A DNA stretch of 45,911 nucleotides, from contig NZ_JAUZED010000016.1 of assembly GCF_030705415.1 (NCBI RefSeq), positions 1-45,911 of the forward strand, given 5' to 3'. Shown here piece after piece: positions 41,578 to 45,911 of the stretch (its first letter is position 1; every line of letters starts with the position of its first letter). Under the pieces are notes generated by a model, which did no database searches, had not been told where the DNA came from, and saw only the letters and a program-made list of their open reading frames with translations. The position numbers were made by a program, and so were the translations under genes. The stretch is from Curtobacterium sp. A7_M15. Lineage in GTDB: Bacteria > Actinomycetota > Actinomycetes > Actinomycetales > Microbacteriaceae.

Positions 41578-42192
41578 TCAACTGCCCGCGGGACGTGTCT
41601 CGACGACGACCTCCTCGAAGCGGGGCGGCACCCACGTCAGGATGCCCTCGAACAGCTGCGCCGCCGAGAGCAGGACGAGGAAGACCGCACTCGACGCCGT
41701 CGCTGCTCGGACACCGATCGCGGGGTACAGGAGCAGTGCCACGGCGATGCAGATGCAGAGCACGGCGGCGACGAGGGCGAGCGACCGGGCGGACGAGAAC
41801 GTCGAGCCGGTGAGGATGACCGCGGCCTCGAGGAACCAGGCGAGCGAGATCACGAAGACCCAGACGCTCAGCTGTCCGGGTGGGTGGACGACGGCGATGA
41901 CGCCGGCCACGAGCACGAGCACACCGAGGACGCCGTGGATCGTCCGGCGGAGGACCGACATCCCGTCCCCGGCCTGTGCGCGGCCGATCCGGAGCAGTCC
42001 GGCGACCACCATGTACGAGCCGAGGAGGTGCACCTCGGCGTCGAGCGCGGCGGCGGGTCTCGTGAGGACCAGGACGGCCACGACGAACCCGACGACCCCG
42101 AGGATCACGAGGACGACCGACTGTCGCGCCCGGCGTGCCGCGGGTCTCGGACTGTGTGCTGACCAACTCGGTGTCCTCGGTGCGTCCGCCAT
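41578..42192 (-). CDS. HdeD/DUF308-like membrane protein
   Basis: A 204-residue membrane protein with about six hydrophobic segments and an N-terminal Pro/Arg-rich cytoplasmic stretch. The segments VVLVILGVVGFVVAVLVL, GVLVLVAGVIAVVHPPGQLSVWVFVIS and AWFLEAAVILTG are typical of the HdeD family, whose E. coli member is linked to acid resistance. It is a paralogue of the divergent gene at 42366: both have GVLV-V-GV-A--HPP at matching positions. ATG 42192 is the start, with GGGAGG upstream. Function beyond stress association is not known. Confidence 0.85.
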   Translation of the reverse strand: MADAPRTPSWSAHSPRPAARRARQSVVLVILGVVGFVVAVLVLTRPAAALDAEVHLLGSYMVVAGLLRIGRAQAGDGMSVLRRTIHGVLGVLVLVAGVIAVVHPPGQLSVWVFVISLAWFLEAAVILTGSTFSSARSLALVAAVLCICIAVALLLYPAIGVRAATASSAVFLVLLSAAQLFEGILTWVPPRFEEVVVETRPAGS

Positions 42193-42226
42193 GGCCGACC
42201 TCCCTGATCGTCGTCGTGGCGCCCGT

Positions 42227-42301
42227 CTACACCGTGGAACGACTCCGTGCCCGGTCGATGTGCACGCATGGGATCGAACGAGCGCTCACGTTCCGGTGTA
42301 G
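42227..42301. promoter_or_regulatory. Mirrored promoter-like elements between the two HdeD-like genes
   Basis: The plus strand has cgttccggtgtag at 42289-42301, and the minus strand has cgttccacggtgtag at 42241-42227. So each divergent gene is preceded by the same element, GTTCC-(0/2 bases)-GGTGTAG, pointing towards it. Shared control by one sigma factor or regulator is likely. Confidence 0.5.
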
Positions 42302-42365
42302 GCCTGGTCGGACAACCCAGTACGTCGGAGATTCCGCAACCTTTCAGGGAAGGTCGGTGGACATC

Positions 42366-42947
42366 ATGGTCGATGCTCACGGCACGGGAAGCACGACGGC
42401 GATCGGGCGCCGACTGCGGACAGCGTTCGCGATCCTCGGGACGATCGCGCTGCTCGCCGGCATCGCAGCGCTCGTCCTCCCACACGCCACGCTCGTCGCG
42501 GTCGTGTGGGTGTTCGGCATCTACCTCGTCGCCGCCGGCGGGACGCTGCTCGTGCGGGCGTTCTCCGGCGACACGACCACGTGGCACCGTGTCGGCCTCG
42601 TCGTCGTCGGGGTGCTCGTCGTCGTCGGCGGGGTGTTCGCGATCCTGCACCCGCCCGTCGGACTGCGGTGGCTGTCGTTCGCGATCGGCTTCACGTGGCT
42701 CCTCGAGGGCGTCACGCTGCTGTACGCGCCGAGCGTCGGCCCTCGAGCGCTCACCGTCACCGGAGCCGTGCTGAGCTTCCTCAGCGGTCTGCTCCTCATC
42801 AACCTGCCGTACCTCGGCGCGGTCTTCGCCGTCGCCGCCGTCAGCAGCGTCCTCATCGCCGTCGGCGTCGTCCAGCTCGTGATCGCGGTCACGTGGTCAC
42901 GGGCCGGCCTCGACGACGAGAACGACCAGGACGTCGCCGCGGTCTGA
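42366..42947 (+). CDS. HdeD/DUF308-like membrane protein (paralogue)
   Basis: A 193-residue membrane protein with about six hydrophobic segments (FAILGTIALLAGIAALVLP, AVVWVFGIYLVAAGGTLLV, VGLVVVGVLVVVGGVFAILHPP, FAIGFTWLLEGVTLLYA, ALTVTGAVLSFLSGLLLI, AVAAVSSVLIAVGVVQLVIAV). It matches the divergent gene at 41578 in length, helix order and the HPP motif. ATG 42366 is chosen; GTG 42357 would also be in frame but sits too close to AGGGAAGG (42346-42353). It lies 56 bases before the arcD-like gene, so it may be transcribed with the arginine deiminase genes. Confidence 0.85.
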   Translation: MVDAHGTGSTTAIGRRLRTAFAILGTIALLAGIAALVLPHATLVAVVWVFGIYLVAAGGTLLVRAFSGDTTTWHRVGLVVVGVLVVVGGVFAILHPPVGLRWLSFAIGFTWLLEGVTLLYAPSVGPRALTVTGAVLSFLSGLLLINLPYLGAVFAVAAVSSVLIAVGVVQLVIAVTWSRAGLDDENDQDVAAV

Positions 42948-43003
42948 ACCGGACCGCTCCACACCAGGCACGACCCGCACGAGCACCGACAGGGGGCGCT
43001 CAG

Positions 43004-44491
43004 ATGACGGTCCAGGAACACGACGCACCACCGACCACGGAGGGCGACCGCTCACTCTCGGTGATCGCACTCGCCGCCATGGTCGTCGGCTCGATGGTCG
43101 GCGCGGGGGTCTTCTCGCTCCCCCGGAACTTCGCCAGCGGTGCCGGCGTGGTCGCCACGGTCATCGCCTGGGTCGTCGCGGGCGTGGGCATGCTCATGCT
43201 CGTCTTCGTCTTCCAGGCGCTCGCGACCCACCGCCCCGACCTCGACGCCGGGATCTTCGCGTACGCCAAGGCGGGCTTCGGGAACTACGTCGGCTTCTTC
43301 TCGGCGTTCGGGTACTGGGCGAGCGCATGCGTGGGGAACGTCACCTACTGGGTGCTCATCGGCTCGACCCTCGGCTCGGTGATCCCCGCGTTCGGTGAGG
43401 GCGACACCCTGCTGTCCGTCCTGGTCACCTCGGTCCTGCTGTGGGCCTTCCACCTCTTCGTGCTGCGGGGGACGCGGAACGCGGCGGTGCTCAACACGAT
43501 CGTCACGGTCGCCAAGCTCGTCCCGATCCTGTTGTTCCTCGTCGTCGGGGCGGTGGTCGGCACACACTGGGACACGTTCCGTCTGAACCTCTGGGGCGGC
43601 GCGGAGCCGAGCCTCGGTGAACTCTTCGCGCAGGTGCGGTCCACGATGCTCATCACGGTCTTCGTGTTCCTCGGGGTCGAGGGTGCGACCGTGTACTCCC
43701 GCTACGCGCGGCGTCGGGAGGACATCGGGCGGGCGACGATCAGCGGGTTCCTCGGGGTGCTCGCGGTGTTCGCGCTCGTGACGCTCGTGTCGTTCGCCGC
43801 GTTGCCCGCCGCCGAGCTCCAGGGCCTGCGGCAACCATCGATGGCGGGTGTCTTCGGCGAGGTGGTCGGCACCTGGGGCGCGGTCCTCATCAACGTGGGC
43901 CTGGTGGTGTCCGTGCTCGGGGCGTACCTCGCCTGGACGCTGATGTCGAGCGAGGTCCTGTTCCAGGCCGCCCGGCAGGAGGACGCCCCGCGGTTCCTCA
44001 CGGTCGTCAACCGACACGGCACGCCGTGGATGGCGCTCCTGTTCACCAGCGGCCTCATCCAGGTCTTCCTGGTGATCACGATGTTCTCCGACGACGCGCT
44101 CACCTCGATGCTCGAGCTCTGCAGCTCGCTCTCGCTCATCCCCTACTTCCTCACGGCGCTCTACGCGGTGCAGTTCGGGATCCCCCGGTGGTCCCGCAGC
44201 GCACACGGCGGCACCGCGCCGCCCGGCGTGGACGGTGCCCTCACCCGACGGCAGCTGGCGGCGGCCTGCGTCGCCGTCGTGTACACCGTCTTCCTCGTCA
44301 TCGCGGCCGGACCCCAGTACCTGCTGCTCTCCTTCCTCATCTACGCACCCGCGACGGTGCTGTACGTGATCGCACGACGCGAGCGGCGCCTCCGGGTCTT
44401 CACCCGGTGGGAACTCGTGCTCTGCGTGGTCGCGGTCCTCGGCGCCGTCGTCGCCCTCGTCGGGCCCATCACCGGATCGATCACGCTCTAG
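43004..44491 (+). CDS. arcD: APC family amino acid permease, arginine/ornithine antiporter-like
   Basis: Membrane antiporter of 495 residues with about 12 helices. [20 protein letters not shown] (31-50) is the substrate-binding unwound helix 1 of the basic amino acid/polyamine antiporter group. [53 protein letters not shown] and [28 protein letters not shown] are the usual later signatures of ArcD-type exchangers. ATG 43004 follows AGGGGG. Eight bases separate it from arginine deiminase. It would import arginine and export ornithine or citrulline. The specificity rests mainly on the arcA neighbour. Confidence 0.9.
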   Translation: MTVQEHDAPPTTEGDRSLSVIALAAMVVGSMVGAGVFSLPRNFASGAGVVATVIAWVVAGVGMLMLVFVFQALATHRPDLDAGIFAYAKAGFGNYVGFFSAFGYWASACVGNVTYWVLIGSTLGSVIPAFGEGDTLLSVLVTSVLLWAFHLFVLRGTRNAAVLNTIVTVAKLVPILLFLVVGAVVGTHWDTFRLNLWGGAEPSLGELFAQVRSTMLITVFVFLGVEGATVYSRYARRREDIGRATISGFLGVLAVFALVTLVSFAALPAAELQGLRQPSMAGVFGEVVGTWGAVLINVGLVVSVLGAYLAWTLMSSEVLFQAARQEDAPRFLTVVNRHGTPWMALLFTSGLIQVFLVITMFSDDALTSMLELCSSLSLIPYFLTALYAVQFGIPRWSRSAHGGTAPPGVDGALTRRQLAAACVAVVYTVFLVIAAGPQYLLLSFLIYAPATVLYVIARRERRLRVFTRWELVLCVVAVLGAVVALVGPITGSITL

Positions 44492-44499
44492 GAGGCACC

Positions 44500-45774
44500 A
44501 TGCACAGCAACACGACGACCGACGACCCGACGGAGCCGGCGTTCGGCGCGTTCTCCGAGGTCGGTCGGCTCCGGAAGGTGCTGGTCTGCGAACCAGGGCT
44601 GGCGCACCGGCGGCTCACGCCGAGCAACAACGACGCCCTGCTGTTCGACGACGTGCTCTGGGTCGAGAACGCGCAGGAGGACCACCGTGCCTTCGTGGAG
44701 AGCCTGCGATCGCGGGACGTCGAGGTCTTCGAGCTGCACCAGGTGCTCGCGGAGACGCTCGCCGTCCCCGGAGCGAAGGAGTGGTTGCTGCAGCGCAAGG
44801 TCACCCCGAACGAGGTCGGGCCGCTCCTGGTGGAGGCGACGCTCGAGCACCTCGCGCGCTACGACGACCGGGAGCTCGCCGAGGCGCTCATCGGCGGCCT
44901 GAACGTCGAGGACCTCGACCCCGGCGAACGCCCGGACATGCTGCGGCTGCACGGCGCCGCCTCGGCCGCGGACTACCTCATGCCGCCGCTGCCGAACATG
45001 CTCTACACGCGCGACACCACGTGCTGGATCAACGGCGCGTTCACGCTCAACCCGCTCTACTGGCCGGCGCGGCACGACGAGACCCTGCTGATGCAGGCGG
45101 TGTACACGTTCCACCCGGCGTTCGCGCCCGCCGCCGACCGGCTCGCGTGGGGCGACCCGGAGCGCGACTGGGGCCTGGCGACGATCGAGGGCGGCGACGT
45201 GCTGCCCGTCGGCGACGGCGTGGTGCTCATCGGCATGAGCGAACGGACCTCGCGGCAGGCGATCACCCAGGTCGCCGCCGCGCTGTTCGACCGCGGGGAG
45301 GCCGAGCGGGTCGTCGTCGCCGGGATGCCGAAGCTGCGGGCGGCGATGCACCTCGACACCGTGCTGACCTTCGCCGACCGTGACGTGGTGACGGTGTACC
45401 GATCGATCGTGGACCACATCCACCCGTTCACCCTCCGACCGGGCGAGGTCGGCTCCGGGTCCGTGCACGTGACCGACGAGTCGGGGTCGTTCCTCGACGT
45501 GGTCGGCGGCGCGATCGGTGTCGACGGACTACGGGTCGTCGACACCGGGGGCGACGAGTACGCGGCCGAGCGGCAGCAGTGGGACAGCGCGAACAACGTC
45601 GTGGCCGTGGAGCCCGGGGTCGTCTACGCGTACGACCGGAACACGCTCACGAACGACCGGCTCGTGGCGGCCGGGATCGAGGTGCTGACGATCCGGGGAG
45701 CGGAGCTCGGGCGCGGTCGCGGCGGCGGGCACTGCATGACCTGCCCACTGCTGCGGGACCCGTTGCCGGCATGA
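44500..45774 (+). CDS. arcA: Arginine deiminase
   Basis: Hydrolyses arginine to citrulline and ammonia in the cytoplasm. The 424 residues are the usual length. Catalytic Cys412 is in GGGHCMTCP, His284 and Asp286 in [10 protein letters not shown], Glu230 in [13 protein letters not shown], and the conserved [12 protein letters not shown] block (169-180) with Asp172 is intact. The N-terminal [19 protein letters not shown] is also typical. ATG 44500 has GGAGG five bases upstream. The stop overlaps the ATG of the next gene (ATGA). Ammonia production fits acid tolerance; arcB and arcC are not seen in this window. Confidence 0.95.
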   Translation: MHSNTTTDDPTEPAFGAFSEVGRLRKVLVCEPGLAHRRLTPSNNDALLFDDVLWVENAQEDHRAFVESLRSRDVEVFELHQVLAETLAVPGAKEWLLQRKVTPNEVGPLLVEATLEHLARYDDRELAEALIGGLNVEDLDPGERPDMLRLHGAASAADYLMPPLPNMLYTRDTTCWINGAFTLNPLYWPARHDETLLMQAVYTFHPAFAPAADRLAWGDPERDWGLATIEGGDVLPVGDGVVLIGMSERTSRQAITQVAAALFDRGEAERVVVAGMPKLRAAMHLDTVLTFADRDVVTVYRSIVDHIHPFTLRPGEVGSGSVHVTDESGSFLDVVGGAIGVDGLRVVDTGGDEYAAERQQWDSANNVVAVEPGVVYAYDRNTLTNDRLVAAGIEVLTIRGAELGRGRGGGHCMTCPLLRDPLPA

Positions 45775-45911
45775 GGACCGGCCGGTGCTGGGCCGCCGTC
45801 GGCGGGTGCACGGTCGCGGTGGTCGCGGCGGGCGTCCTCGCGGGTTGGGTCGCCGCGGCCGGGAGCGGTCGCAGCGAGTCCGGAGCGGCCGGCCGGGTCG
45901 GGTCGGGCACG
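45771..45911 (+). CDS. Start of an exported or membrane-anchored protein, cut by the window edge
   Basis: ATG 45771 overlaps the arcA stop as ATGA and the frame stays open for all 47 remaining codons. It starts [12 protein letters not shown] and continues as a hydrophobic helix ([18 protein letters not shown]) then a Gly/Ser/Arg-rich stretch. This looks like a signal peptide or membrane anchor followed by a linker. It is not arcB or arcC. Its tight coupling to arcA makes its full sequence of interest. Confidence 0.6.
   Translation, partial: MRTGRCWAAVGGCTVAVVAAGVLAGWVAAAGSGRSESGAAGRVGSGT

Overview
The window is high-GC DNA, around 70% by eye, with GTG and TTG starts, 4-base ATGA/GTGA gene overlaps, Tat and lipoprotein signals and an IdeR/DtxR-type iron box. 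This points to an actinobacterium. The gene mix (peptide and oligosaccharide ABC systems, secreted GH16, heparinase-like lyase, siderophore reductase) fits Microbacteriaceae, perhaps Curtobacterium. That placement is inference; there is no rRNA or marker gene to confirm it. I saw no tRNA, rRNA, CRISPR array, transposase or integrase.

Layout. (1) 1-1.9 kb, minus strand: siderophore-interacting reductase and FecE/FepC-type ABC ATPase behind an iron-box promoter. (2) 1.9-7.9 kb, plus: an alpha/beta hydrolase, then a complete peptide/nickel-type ABC importer (lipoprotein, two permeases, two ATPases). (3) 8.0-18.2 kb: a carbohydrate locus. A Tat-exported DUF4832-like protein runs against a minus-strand operon of D-2-hydroxyacid dehydrogenase, heparinase II/III-like protein and ThuA-like protein. 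A DeoR-HTH/LacI-sensor regulator and an LplB/LplC-type importer with its lipoprotein follow. The same 11-bp operator-like word lies in front of the catabolic operon and in front of the regulator/transport genes. (4) 18.4-21.2 kb: amidase-signature enzyme and an exported GH16 hydrolase with an apparent 1-base frameshift, followed by an abnormal poly-C/poly-G stretch that looks like an assembly artefact. (5) 21.5-24.5 kb: CPBP protease, histidine kinase and LuxR-type response regulator in one operon. (6) 24.5-31.7 kb, accessory: RibD/DHFR-like reductase, NmrA-like and EthD-like pair, an exported M15 peptidase fused to a seven-repeat propeller, a small unknown protein, a membrane protein, and an MFS exporter in lower-GC DNA preceded by two tiny ORFs and palindromes. 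(7) 32.0-41.5 kb: two overlapping GNAT genes, then a ~6.3-kb block (SDR, malic enzyme, fumarase, LysR regulator, tautomerase), then LD-carboxypeptidase, a small unknown and a HIT protein. (8) 41.6-45.9 kb: two divergent HdeD/DUF308-like membrane paralogues, arcD-like antiporter, arginine deiminase arcA, and the first 47 codons of an exported protein.

The most striking structure is in (7). A 144-bp sequence carrying the 3' end of the GNAT gene, a terminator hairpin and the 3' end of the LD-carboxypeptidase gene occurs twice as a direct repeat (133 of 144 bases identical by hand alignment), on either side of the malic enzyme/fumarase block. The block therefore looks like an island inserted between two convergent genes with duplication of their junction. 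Gene starts were chosen from Shine-Dalgarno sites, coupling overlaps and a recurring leaderless pattern (-10-like hexamer ending 6-7 bases before GTG/ATG).
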